From JASHPR01 sp963729365 (GTDB taxonomy: Bacteria > Actinomycetota > Actinomycetes > Streptosporangiales > Streptosporangiaceae), in assembly GCA_963729365.1 (NCBI GenBank), contig CAVSNQ010000010.1, positions 62,001 through 126,000 of the forward strand: a stretch of DNA of 64,000 nucleotides. The letters run 5' to 3'. This document shows, one piece after another, positions 16,563 through 24,726 of the stretch. The notes under the pieces were generated by a model. The model did no database searches. It saw only the letters and a list, made by a program, of their open reading frames with translations, and was not told the origin of the DNA. Position 1 is the first letter of the stretch. Every line of letters starts with the position of its first letter. Both the position numbers and the translations under genes were made by a program.

Positions 16563-17698
16563 CCGCCGCGCCCGACGCTCGCCGCGGGCCGGAGGTCCTG
16601 CTGCCGACCACCGTGATCGGGTCTTACTCGGTGCCCGAGTGGCTCGCCCAGCTGAAGAACGACTGCTACCGGCACCGGATCAGCCGCAGGTACCTCGACG
16701 AGATCCACGAGATGGCGATCAAGGCAGCGGTCGTGGACCAGGAGCGGGCCGGCATCGACATCATCTCCGACGGGGAGCTGCGCCGGGACAACGACGTCGA
16801 CTACCTGCTGGCCAGGATTCCCGGGGTCGAGATCGCGCGGCCGGACAAGGCCGACTACTTCGACTACTACGACGCCAGCATCAGCGGCCCGCTGCCCGCG
16901 CCCGGCCGGGCCAACCTCGGGCTGGCCGAGGACTTCCGGTTCGTCAGGCAGCTGACCGACCGGCCGGTGAAGCTGTCCATCACCGGGCCCTACTCACTGG
17001 CCCACCGGATCCGCGGCGACTCCGCCGGCGCGTACCCCGACCACGGCGAGCTGGTCCGGGCGCTGGCCCGGGTCCTGGCCGCCGAGGCCGCCGAGCTGGC
17101 CCGGGCCGGCGCGCGGGTGCTGCAGATCGACGAGCCGTTCCTGGCCGGCTATCCCGAGGACGCCGAGCTGGCCGTCGAGGCGGTCAACATGGTGACCGAC
17201 GGCGCCGATGTCAGCTGGACCCTGCACGTCTGCTACGGCAACAGGTACGCGCGGCCGCTGTGGGAGGGGCACTACGACTTCCTGTTCCCCGCGGTCAAGG
17301 AGGCGAACGTGGACCAGCTCGCGCTGGAGTTCGCCCGGACCGGCGACGAGGACCTGAGCCTGCTCGAGCAGCACCACTGGGATCGCGGCCTGGGGCTCGG
17401 CGTGATCGACGTGAAGACCGAGCAGGTGGAGTCCCCGGAGCTGGTCGCGACGCGGATCCGGCGCGCGCTGCGCTTCGTGACCCCGGACAAGCTCGTGATC
17501 AATCCCGACTGCGGCCTGCGCCACCTGCTGCCCGACATAGCCCGCGCGAAGCTCGCCGCCATGGTGGCCGGCGCGGCCATCGTCCGCGGCGAGCTCGCGG
17601 CCCAGGCCCCGGTCACCAAGACCACCCTGAACGCCAACGCCGACGACTCCGCGTCCGCCGACACCACGGCCCGATCAGCCGTTCCGAGCAAGGGGTAA
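16559..17698 (+). CDS. Core-MetE-like methyltransferase
   Basis: A 379-residue protein related to the C-terminal half of cobalamin-independent methionine synthase and to the product at 6143-7168. It begins with the barrel signature LLPTTVIGSYSVPEWL. It keeps the zinc set: LHVCYGN (His and Cys), LALEFARTG (Glu) and NPDCGLRHL (Cys). IDEPFLAGYP is also conserved. The folate-binding N-terminal half is absent, so the methyl donor may be a corrinoid protein or other carrier. The C-terminal 25 residues are a Thr/Ser/Asp-rich tail. It is coupled to the preceding methyltransferase by ATGA and lies 4 bp before metK. Confidence 0.85.
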   Translation: MTAAPDARRGPEVLLPTTVIGSYSVPEWLAQLKNDCYRHRISRRYLDEIHEMAIKAAVVDQERAGIDIISDGELRRDNDVDYLLARIPGVEIARPDKADYFDYYDASISGPLPAPGRANLGLAEDFRFVRQLTDRPVKLSITGPYSLAHRIRGDSAGAYPDHGELVRALARVLAAEAAELARAGARVLQIDEPFLAGYPEDAELAVEAVNMVTDGADVSWTLHVCYGNRYARPLWEGHYDFLFPAVKEANVDQLALEFARTGDEDLSLLEQHHWDRGLGLGVIDVKTEQVESPELVATRIRRALRFVTPDKLVINPDCGLRHLLPDIARAKLAAMVAGAAIVRGELAAQAPVTKTTLNANADDSASADTTARSAVPSKG

Positions 17699-17702
17699 CC
17701 AC

Positions 17703-18929
17703 GTGAGCCAGCACGACCAGGACGGGTTCCACTTCACGTCCGAGTCGGTGACGGAAGGACACCCGGACAAGGTCGCCGACCAGATCTCCGACGCCATCCT
17801 CGACGCGGCGCTGGCCGAGTACCCGGCCTCGCGGGTAGCGGTGGAGACGCTGGTGACGACCGGCATGGTGGTCATCGCCGGCGAGCTCACCACCGACGCG
17901 CGCATCGACTTCGCCGACATCGCCCGCGCCACCATCTGCGACATCGGCTACGACTCCGGCGAGCTCGGCTACGACGGCCACGCCGTGGGCGTGATGACCG
18001 CGCTGGACCGGCAGTCGCCCGACATCGCCCAGGGCGTCGACCGCTCGCACGAGATCCGGGGCGGTGCCGGGACAGCCGGCCGCTACGACGAGGCCGGGGC
18101 CGGCGACCAGGGCATGATGTTCGGCTACGCGACCAACGAGACGCCCGAGCTGATGCCCGCGCCCATCGCGCTCGCACACCGGCTGGCCCGGCGCCTGGCC
18201 GAGGTGCGGAAGTCCGGAGTGCTGCCCTACCTGCGGCCGGACGGCAAAACGCAGGTGACGGTGCGCTACGACGGCGACGGCAAGCCCGTCGCCGTCGAGA
18301 AGGTGCTGATCTCCGCCCAGCATGCCGAAGGCGCGGAAGACAAGCTCCCCGACGCCCTGTGGACCGAGGTCGTGACCGAGGTCCTGCCCGCCGACCTCTA
18401 CGACCCCGAGGAACTGCGGCGCGACTTCTACGTCAACCCGACCGGGCGGTTCGTGGTGGGCGGCCCGTGCGGCGACACCGGCCTGACCGGAAGGAAGATC
18501 ATCGTCGACACCTACGGCGGGTCGGCCCGGCACGGCGGCGGCGCGCTGTCCGGCAAGGACCCGTCCAAGGTGGACAGGTCCGCGGCCTACGGCGCCAGGT
18601 ACGTGGCCAAGAACATCGTGGCCGCGGGCCTGGCCGACCGGGCCGAGCTCCAGGTGGCCTACGCGATAGGGATGGCCAGGCCGCTGTCCATGTATGTCGA
18701 TACTTTCGGCACCGAGAAGATCCCGCGCTCGGCCATCCTTGACCTGGTCCGGCGCAACTTCGACCTCCGCCCGGCCGCGCTGCGCGACCAACTCTGCCCG
18801 CCTCGCCCCATCTACCGGCCCACGGCTGCCTACGGCCACTTCGGCCGGGAGGAGGCCGACTTCGCCTGGGAGCGCACCGACCTGGCTGACCGGCTGCGCG
18901 AGCAGGCCGGCCTCGGCGCGGTTTCCTAG
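17703..18929 (+). CDS. metK: S-adenosylmethionine synthetase
   Basis: Makes SAM from methionine and ATP; 408 residues, normal length. Motifs are SVTEGHPDKVADQISDAILD, the ATP motif GAGDQGMMFGYATNETPELM, and GGGALSGKDPSKVDRSAAYG with the catalytic lysines. The start is GTG with AAGGGG just upstream. It is the last gene of the one-carbon operon, 4 bp after the core-MetE gene, and is followed by a strong hairpin. Clustering of a metK with methyltransferases suggests a dedicated copy, not necessarily the housekeeping enzyme. Confidence 0.95.
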   Translation: MSQHDQDGFHFTSESVTEGHPDKVADQISDAILDAALAEYPASRVAVETLVTTGMVVIAGELTTDARIDFADIARATICDIGYDSGELGYDGHAVGVMTALDRQSPDIAQGVDRSHEIRGGAGTAGRYDEAGAGDQGMMFGYATNETPELMPAPIALAHRLARRLAEVRKSGVLPYLRPDGKTQVTVRYDGDGKPVAVEKVLISAQHAEGAEDKLPDALWTEVVTEVLPADLYDPEELRRDFYVNPTGRFVVGGPCGDTGLTGRKIIVDTYGGSARHGGGALSGKDPSKVDRSAAYGARYVAKNIVAAGLADRAELQVAYAIGMARPLSMYVDTFGTEKIPRSAILDLVRRNFDLRPAALRDQLCPPRPIYRPTAAYGHFGREEADFAWERTDLADRLREQAGLGAVS

Positions 18930-18932
18930 GCG

Positions 18933-18974
18933 GCCTTATATCGAGGCCGGGTGCCACGGGCCTCGATATAAGGC
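18933..18974. terminator. 16-bp perfect hairpin after metK
   Basis: Inverted repeat GCCTTATATCGAGGCC (18933-18948) and its exact complement (18959-18974) separated by 10 nt. It begins 4 nt after the metK stop and closes the operon. No T-run follows, which is usual for actinobacterial intrinsic terminators. The AT-rich outer arm is unusual, so a protein-binding role is possible. Confidence 0.7.
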
Positions 18975-19032
18975 GCCCGCCGGCGGGAGGTACCGTGGAC
19001 CCAGGTTCCTGCACTCTGCGTACGGTCGTGTG

Positions 19033-19260
19033 GTGAGCGTGGTGCGAAAGGGTCGTCCGGCCGCCAGCCACAGGGACTATTGGACGCTGTGGCTTCGGCT
19101 CTTCCTCGCCCTCGGCTGGCTCCTGCTCATCGCCACCATCTCGTTCGTGACCAAGCCCCGACGGCCCGCAAGCGAGCCGCCGATGTGGAAGATGGTGGTG
19201 TGGCTAATCCTCTTCGCTGCGCTGCTTCGCGCTTCGATGGTGCTGTTTAACGGCGGATGA
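19033..19260 (+). CDS. Small membrane protein, unknown function
   Basis: About 75 residues starting at GTG 19033 (GTG 19030 also in frame). A basic N-terminus (VRKGRPAASHRDYW) precedes two hydrophobic helices, LRLFLALGWLLLIATISFV and MVVWLILFAALLRASMVL, joined by a short Lys/Arg/Pro loop. The charge pattern suggests both ends in the cytoplasm. It follows the metK hairpin by about 60 bp and shows no clear link to it. Confidence 0.5.
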   Translation: MSVVRKGRPAASHRDYWTLWLRLFLALGWLLLIATISFVTKPRRPASEPPMWKMVVWLILFAALLRASMVLFNGG

Positions 19261-19464
19261 GGATCGGGCACCACGATGGGCGTGCTGCGTGCGGCGGACT
19301 GGTGCCGCTAGTGGTCGCGCTCGTTAATTCGTCGGGGGTCTTCTTGGCCAGGAGTGTCCGGTGCGCGGGCGTGCCGGTGAAGGTTGTGTCGCGGGTGCGG
19401 ATGCTGGTGTGAGGGTAGGAGCGGGCTGCGGCGTTTTGTCGGTGCCAGCTGGTGTGCTGGGGGC
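19261..19464. other. Gene-free stretch left of the TnpB relic
   Basis: About 200 bp without a convincing gene. It is probably the left flank or remnant left end of the adjacent transposon fragment, since the next recognisable codons are a transposase-like start. No terminal repeat could be identified. Confidence 0.4.
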
Positions 19465-20348
19465 ATGCCCAGACGCCGTGACCCGGACTCGCCGGCGGTG
19501 GTGTACCGCACCGCCCGGGCCGGGAGCCGGACCCGGGCCGGGTGGCCGGGGTGGACCTGGGCATCATCCACCCCTACGCCGTCGCCGGCCCCGGCGCGCA
19601 GGGCCTGCTGGTATCGGGCCGGGCGATCCGCGCCGAGCACCGCCAGCACCACGCGGACGCCAAGGCCCGCCACCGCGCCGCTGCCCGCCGCGCGCCGAAA
19701 CCGGGCCAGCGGGGGTCGCGGCGGTGGCGCCAGCACCGCCGCCGTCAGCGCCTGGCCGAGGCGCGGCACCGGCGCCGGGTGGCCCAGGCCCAGCACGAAG
19801 CCGCCCAGATGGTCGTCTCCTGGGCGGTCTCCCGCCGGGCCGGCACCCTCGCGGTCGGCGACCCCCGCGGCGTGCTGAACCTGGCCGCCGGGCGGCGGCA
19901 CAACCGGCGGGTCCGCGACTGGCGCCTCGGTCACCTGATCCGGGTCCTGGCCGACAAAGCCGAACAGGCCGGGATCACCGTCACCCTGATCGACGAGCGC
20001 GGCACCTCCTCGACCTGCCCCCAGTGCCTAAAGCGCGTCCCCAAGCCAGCGGGGCGGGCGTTCACCTGCCCGCACTGCCCGTTCACCGGCCACCGCGACC
20101 TGGTCGCGGCGGCTCACATCGCCGCCCGTTCCGGCGGCGGGACCACGCCAGCCATCATCGTCCCGGCTGGCGTCACGCACCGTCGAGCCGGAGCACACCT
20201 TCCCGGTGTGTCCCCGGCCCGGCGTGACCCGCGCCGCCGCCCCCATCACGGCCGCGGCCGCGGGTCCCCTGGCCGGCACCGGCCCGCCCCGCCCGCCCCC
20301 ACCCAGGGCAGGCGGGGAGTCGCTCGCCCCACGGCGAGGACCCCGTAA
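19465..20348 (+). pseudogene. TnpB-family (IS200/IS605-type) transposon protein, N-terminally truncated
   Basis: The C-terminal 268 codons (19542-20348) read as an actinobacterial TnpB-like protein. They include the RuvC-I aspartate in AGVDLGIIHPYAV, the GTLAVGDPRGVLNL segment, the zinc ribbon CPQC...CPHC after DERGTSSTCPQ, and the RuvC-III aspartate in GHRDLVAAAHIA. The basic tail THRRAGAHLPGVSPARRDPR is complete. Upstream, a short start (MPRRRDPDSPAVVYRTARAG at 19465) is in another frame and joins directly to the RuvC-I region, so most of the N-terminal recognition half is missing. It is probably immobile and inactive. It abuts the 3' end of the convergent oxidoreductase gene. Confidence 0.75.
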
Positions 20349-20376
20349 GCACCCGACGAACTTACGGAGACGTGCA

Positions 20377-21307
20377 CTAGAAGGTGAGGACGAGGCGGCC
20401 CCTGACCCCGCCCGCCTCGAGCAGGCGGTGTGCCTCGGCGGCGCGCTCGGCGGGCAGGGTCCGGTTCACCCGCAGGGTGAGCCGGCGCCGCCGCCAGGCC
20501 GGCCAGGCCGGCCAGCTTGCCCTGCTCGTGCAGGTAGTCCCCGACCCAGATCGGAACGATCTTGATCGAGCGCTCGGTCTCGCCCCGGAACGAGCGCACC
20601 GCGACCAGCTGGCCGCCGTCACGGATGGCGGCCAGCACGGGCGGGCCGATCAGGGCGGCATCGACGAGCGCGGCCACGCCGTCAGGAACTTCGCGGCGGA
20701 TCGCGGCGGCCACATCGGCGCCGCGCGGGACGACCACGTCGGCGCCGAGGTCGCGGATCAGGCCGGCGTCCTCCGGCCTGGCGTCGGCGATCACCCGCAG
20801 GCCGGCCACCTTGGCCAGCTGGATCGTATAGCCCCCGACCGCGCCGGCCGCCCCGGTGACGGCCAGGGTCTCCCCCGGGGCGAGCCCCAGCAGGTCGAGG
20901 GCGAGCCGGACGGTCAGGCCGTTCATCGGCAGCGTCGCGGCCGCGGTCAGGCTGACTCCCTCGGGTACCGGAGCCGCCGAATCGGCCGGGACGACGACGA
21001 GCTCGGCCTGGGCCCCGCCGCGGGGAGTCCGCGGCGACACGATGGCCATCACGCGATCGCCCGCCCGGAAGCCGGACCCGGCCGCGGCGGCGTCAACGGT
21101 CCCGGCCAGCTCCATGCCCGGCACGTGCGGGGGCTCCAGGCCGTCCAGCGGACCGTGCCCGCCCGACCGGAGCGCCACGTCGGTCGGGTTCACGGTCGCG
21201 GCCGCGACCCGGATCCGCACCTCGCCGTCACCGGGCTCAGGCACCGGCCGCTCGACGATGTGCAGGACTTCAGGCCCGCCGAACCGGGTGAAGCCGACCG
21301 CGCGCAT
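20377..21307 (-). pseudogene. Quinone-oxidoreductase-type zinc-independent MDR protein with a late frameshift
   Basis: NADPH-dependent medium-chain reductase of the quinone oxidoreductase group, about 310 residues. It starts MRAVGFTRFGGPEVLHIVER and has the cofactor motif LAVTGAAGAVGGYTIQLAKV. The frame is intact to about 20500. The expected C-terminus, LTLRVNRTLPAERAAEAHRL ending RGRLVLTF at 20377, then resumes in another frame after a GGCGGCGGCG run. This may be an assembly indel. The ATG overlaps the amidohydrolase TGA (TGATG), so it is the last gene of the carboxylase operon. It could reduce an unsaturated or carbonyl intermediate there. Confidence 0.8.
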
Positions 21308-22365
21308 CAGGAGCCTGCCGGGTTGTCGCGAGGGGTGATGCGGAAGACCCGTTCCGCGTTCTGGTGGAAGATCTTTCTCTTGTCCTCGTCCGGGATCGGG
21401 ACATCGTTCATGAACTGCACTGCTCCCTCGGTGATCTGGTACGGATAGTCGATCGCGAACATGATGTTGTCGGCGCCGACCGCCTCGATGCAGAAGCGCA
21501 GGGCCGGAGGCCAGTTCATGCCGCTGGTCGTGATCAGGAAATTGCGCTTGAAGTACTCGCTCGGCTTCAGCTCCAGCCGTGGCCGGGAATTGAAGGAACT
21601 CCGCACCGGGTGCATGTAGTCCACCCGCCACAGCCAGAACGGGATCCCCTCGCCCAGGTGACCGAGGACGATCGTCAGGTTCGGGAACCGGTCAAAGACG
21701 CCGCTGCAGATCAGCCTGATCGCGTGCAGACCGGTCTCGGCCTGGAAGCCGTAGATCCCGGTTTCCAGGCCGAACCTCTTGTACGGCCCGGCCATCTGGG
21801 CCGACGGCGAGCGCGGGTGGATGTAGATGGCCGCGCCGAGCCCCTCGGCCGCCTCGAAGATCGGCCAGAACTTCTCGTCGTCCAGGTACTCGTTGCGGGT
21901 GTGCGAGTTGATCACCACGCCGTTCAGGCGCAGCTCGCCGACGGCCCGCTCGATCTCGGCGGCGGCCGCCCCGGGATCCTGCGGCGCGATCGCGGCCAGC
22001 CCGGCGAACCGGCCGGGATGGCGCGCGATGGTCTCGGCCAGCCGGTCGTTGACCAGGGACGCCAGGGACCTCGCCGCGGCATTCTCGAACGTCTGCACGC
22101 CGGGCGCGGTCAGCGACAGCAGGTGCATGTCGACGCCGTTGGCATCCATGATGCGCAGCCGCTCGTCTTCGATGTCGAGCAGCTGCCGGCGGACCCGCCG
22201 CAGGCCGGGGGTGTCCTGGGTGACGACGAAGCGCCAGAAGTCCTGGTCCGGCTCGTCGGGATCCGCGGCCGCCGCCCAGTCCTGCATGGCCGTGTAGACC
22301 TCGGGAACGGAGAACGCCTCCTCGGTGGCGATACGGCGGTACGAGCCGTGCCTGGGGTCGCTCAC
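21307..22365 (-). CDS. Amidohydrolase-family protein (ACMSD/LigW decarboxylase-like)
   Basis: A 352-residue TIM-barrel protein of the amidohydrolase 2 group that includes gamma-resorcylate and 5-carboxyvanillate decarboxylases. The metal-site start is RIATEEAF (Glu in place of the HxH of classical members), with IYIHPRSP, VLGHLGEGIPF and MFAIDYPYQ supplying His, His and Asp ligands. The GTG start has GGAGGAGG upstream and overlaps the HAD gene stop by GTGA. In this operon it may decarboxylate or hydrolyse a carboxylated product; the substrate is not known. Confidence 0.8.
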   Translation of the reverse strand: MSDPRHGSYRRIATEEAFSVPEVYTAMQDWAAAADPDEPDQDFWRFVVTQDTPGLRRVRRQLLDIEDERLRIMDANGVDMHLLSLTAPGVQTFENAAARSLASLVNDRLAETIARHPGRFAGLAAIAPQDPGAAAAEIERAVGELRLNGVVINSHTRNEYLDDEKFWPIFEAAEGLGAAIYIHPRSPSAQMAGPYKRFGLETGIYGFQAETGLHAIRLICSGVFDRFPNLTIVLGHLGEGIPFWLWRVDYMHPVRSSFNSRPRLELKPSEYFKRNFLITTSGMNWPPALRFCIEAVGADNIMFAIDYPYQITEGAVQFMNDVPIPDEDKRKIFHQNAERVFRITPRDNPAGS

Positions 22366-23243
22366 GATTCCTCCTCCTGGCAGATGGACAGCAGCTCGTC
22401 GACTCCGCGCACATGCAGGTGCGGCCGCCGGTCCGGCGGCAGGTGATCAAAGGAGCCCGGGCCGGCCAGCCCGGACGCCACCGCGACGGCCAGCGCATGT
22501 CCGCGGTGCGCCATCGGCACCTCGAGTTCCGGGTCGTCGCCGACGACGGCCAGCTCGGACGGGCGCAGGCCGAGACGGCCCGCCGCGGTGCGCAGCGCGT
22601 CAAGTGACGGCTTGCCGACCAGCCGCACCCGGCAGCCGGTCAGGCTCTTGAGCATGGCCGAGATCGCGCGTGAGGTTCCGATGGCCCGCCCCTGTGCGGT
22701 CGCGAAGAACATCGACTGCGAGCTGGTGTAGACCGCCGCGCCGTCCCACACCGCGTGGCAGGCCGCCTCGAGCGCCGCCATGGTGAACTCCGGGTACCAG
22801 CCCACCAGCACCGCGTCGGCCTTCGGCCCTGCCTCGTCCGGCACCGTGACCTCCAGGCCGGCGTCGAGCAGCGGTTCGGTGAGGCCGTCCCCGCCCAGCA
22901 CGAGCACCCGGCGGTGCCCGCGCCTGGCGAGCACGGCCACCGCGCTGCTGGCCGGGGTCAGCACCGCCTCGTCCGGCAGGTCGAAGCCGATGCCGCGGAG
23001 CGCCCGCGCGCACTGGCGCGGCGACTTCGTCGTGCCGTTGGTGAACGTCACGACCGGCAGTCCGCGCCGCGCCGCCCAGCGCGTGATCTCCAGCGCGCCG
23101 GGCAGCGGGGCGAGCCCGCGGTTGTCGCGGTCGCCGAGGACCAGGGTTCCGTCCAGGTCGAAGACGAACCCGCGGACCGCCCGCAGCCGCTCCCGCGCCG
23201 AAGGCTGGACGGCGGGGTGGGCCGGAGCGTGGCGTTCAGGCAC
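22362..23243 (-). CDS. HAD-IIA (NagD-like) phosphatase
   Basis: A 293-residue HAD hydrolase. Motif I is GFVFDLDGTLVLGD near the N-terminus, motif II lies in VVTFTNGT, the large C2 cap is in the middle, and motif III/IV is AVVGDDPELEVPMAHR. GTG 23243, 1 bp after the carboxyltransferase stop, is taken as start; TTG 23279 in frame would overlap that gene by 35 bp. In context it may hydrolyse a phosphorylated intermediate or side product made by the PEP-synthase-like pair. Confidence 0.8.
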   Translation of the reverse strand: MPERHAPAHPAVQPSARERLRAVRGFVFDLDGTLVLGDRDNRGLAPLPGALEITRWAARRGLPVVTFTNGTTKSPRQCARALRGIGFDLPDEAVLTPASSAVAVLARRGHRRVLVLGGDGLTEPLLDAGLEVTVPDEAGPKADAVLVGWYPEFTMAALEAACHAVWDGAAVYTSSQSMFFATAQGRAIGTSRAISAMLKSLTGCRVRLVGKPSLDALRTAAGRLGLRPSELAVVGDDPELEVPMAHRGHALAVAVASGLAGPGSFDHLPPDRRPHLHVRGVDELLSICQEEES

Positions 23244-23244
23244 G

Positions 23245-24726
23245 TTATTGCCCGTTCCGGCGGGCCGCGTTGAGCTCAAGCCGGAAGCCGGGCTTGTCGA
23301 CGACGACGCCGGACACCCCCGGGCGCTCGGCGAGCCCGGCGAGCAGCTCGAGCACCGCCTTGAGGTCCGGGTTGTAATGCCGTTTCGCCGGGCCCGCGGC
23401 GAGCATCGCGTCGACCTCGCCCGCGGGCATGGTCGCGCGGAGCAGGAACTCCTCGTCGCTGATGCCGGACGGGAAGCGCTTGCGCAGCTCGGCCGGGGCG
23501 GCGGGCGGCGGCTCGGCCATCAGTTCCCGGGCCCGGGGGCGGGACAGGATGCGGTCGGCCACGTCCGGGTCGACCGGCGCGGTGGGCCGGCCGAATCGCC
23601 CGAGCACGTAGCGGATGGCCTGGTCGGAGACGTGCTCGTAACGCTCGGTGCCGATCACGTTGTACAGCGCCTGCCCGCACACGATCTGCGGGAACGGGGT
23701 GACCATGATCGGGTAGCCGAGCTCCGCGCGCACCTGGCTGACCTCTTCCATCAGGGCGCCGAACCGGTCGCCGAGCCCGAGCTCGGCGAGCTGGCGCCGC
23801 GTGGTGGTCAGGGTGCCGCCCGCCACCTGATGCCGCAGGAACGACGCGTCGTACTCCTGCGGCGTGCCGGCCGGCAGCGACTCGGCCTCGGCCAGCCGGG
23901 TGAAATAGTCCGCCACCTGCGCCAGCAGCCGGTCGTCGACGTCCACGGTGTGGCCGAGCTCCCGCAGGTTGGCGACGAGTCGCTGGGCGTTCGGCAACGA
24001 GCTGCCGTTGGCCAGCGCCCCACACGCCACGTGCAGGGCCGACACGCCCAGGTCCGCGGCCACCAGGCAGGTCAGCGGCGAGAGCCCGATCGTGCAGTGC
24101 GAGTGCAGCTCCAGGGGCTTCGCCTCGCCGAGCCGGGCCCGGATGGCCGGGATCAGCGTGCGCGCGCGCTCCGGGGTCAGCAGGCCGGCCGGGTCCTTGA
24201 CGTACACGCGATCGATGTCCGGGCACGCCGCCATCTGGCCGGCCAGGCCGGCGTAGAAGTCGTCGTCGTGCACGGCCGAGATCGTGTAGGTCAGCGCGGC
24301 AATGGTCTCGCCGGCCCCGGCCCGGCGGAGCATGCGCGCGGTCCGCAGCACGGCGTCGGCGTCGTGCATGGGATCGAGGATGACGAAGCGGGACATGCCC
24401 GCCAGGACCAGCCGGTCGTAGACGAGCTGGATCAGCTCGGGATGGGCCAGCTGCCAGGAGATGAACCGCAGGCCGGACCCGATGAACTGCAGCGGGGTGT
24501 TCGGGGCCGCGGCGTGGGTCAGCCGGATCAGCTCCCAGGGATTCTCCTTGTGGGTACGGACCGATACGCCCATGTGGGTGCTCGCGCTGAAGTCGAGGGC
24601 CCGGAACCCGACCCGGTCCAGGACCGGGGCGATCTGCAGGATCTGCGCGGTCTTGAGGCCCGTCGCGCCCCACAGACTCTGGTTGCCGTCGCGGATCGAC
24701 ACGTCGACCAGCTGGATGTCAGCCAC
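23245..24726 (-). CDS. Biotin-dependent carboxyltransferase (pyruvate carboxylase B/oxaloacetate decarboxylase alpha type)
   Basis: A 493-residue HMGL-like barrel plus PYC/OADA domain that moves CO2 from carboxybiotin to an enolisable acceptor. Visible are VDVSIRDGNQSLWG (metal Asp), the lysine of VYVKDPAGLLTP (carbamylated in homologues) and ELHSHCTIGLSP (HxH ligands). KENPWELIRL matches the ECPWERL motif. The RGANAVGY segment, whose Arg binds the pyruvate carboxylate, reads IGSGLRFIS here, so the acceptor may not be pyruvate (alignment by eye). GTG 24726 overlaps the biotin carboxylase gene by 8 nt. Confidence 0.85.
   Translation of the reverse strand: MADIQLVDVSIRDGNQSLWGATGLKTAQILQIAPVLDRVGFRALDFSASTHMGVSVRTHKENPWELIRLTHAAAPNTPLQFIGSGLRFISWQLAHPELIQLVYDRLVLAGMSRFVILDPMHDADAVLRTARMLRRAGAGETIAALTYTISAVHDDDFYAGLAGQMAACPDIDRVYVKDPAGLLTPERARTLIPAIRARLGEAKPLELHSHCTIGLSPLTCLVAADLGVSALHVACGALANGSSLPNAQRLVANLRELGHTVDVDDRLLAQVADYFTRLAEAESLPAGTPQEYDASFLRHQVAGGTLTTTRRQLAELGLGDRFGALMEEVSQVRAELGYPIMVTPFPQIVCGQALYNVIGTERYEHVSDQAIRYVLGRFGRPTAPVDPDVADRILSRPRARELMAEPPPAAPAELRKRFPSGISDEEFLLRATMPAGEVDAMLAAGPAKRHYNPDLKAVLELLAGLAERPGVSGVVVDKPGFRLELNAARRNGQ

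Noticed and set aside
20246..20376. C-terminal extension of the quinone oxidoreductase
   Set aside because: The extended frame is Arg/Pro-rich after the break and runs into the TnpB relic; the natural C-terminus is found in another frame, ending at 20377.
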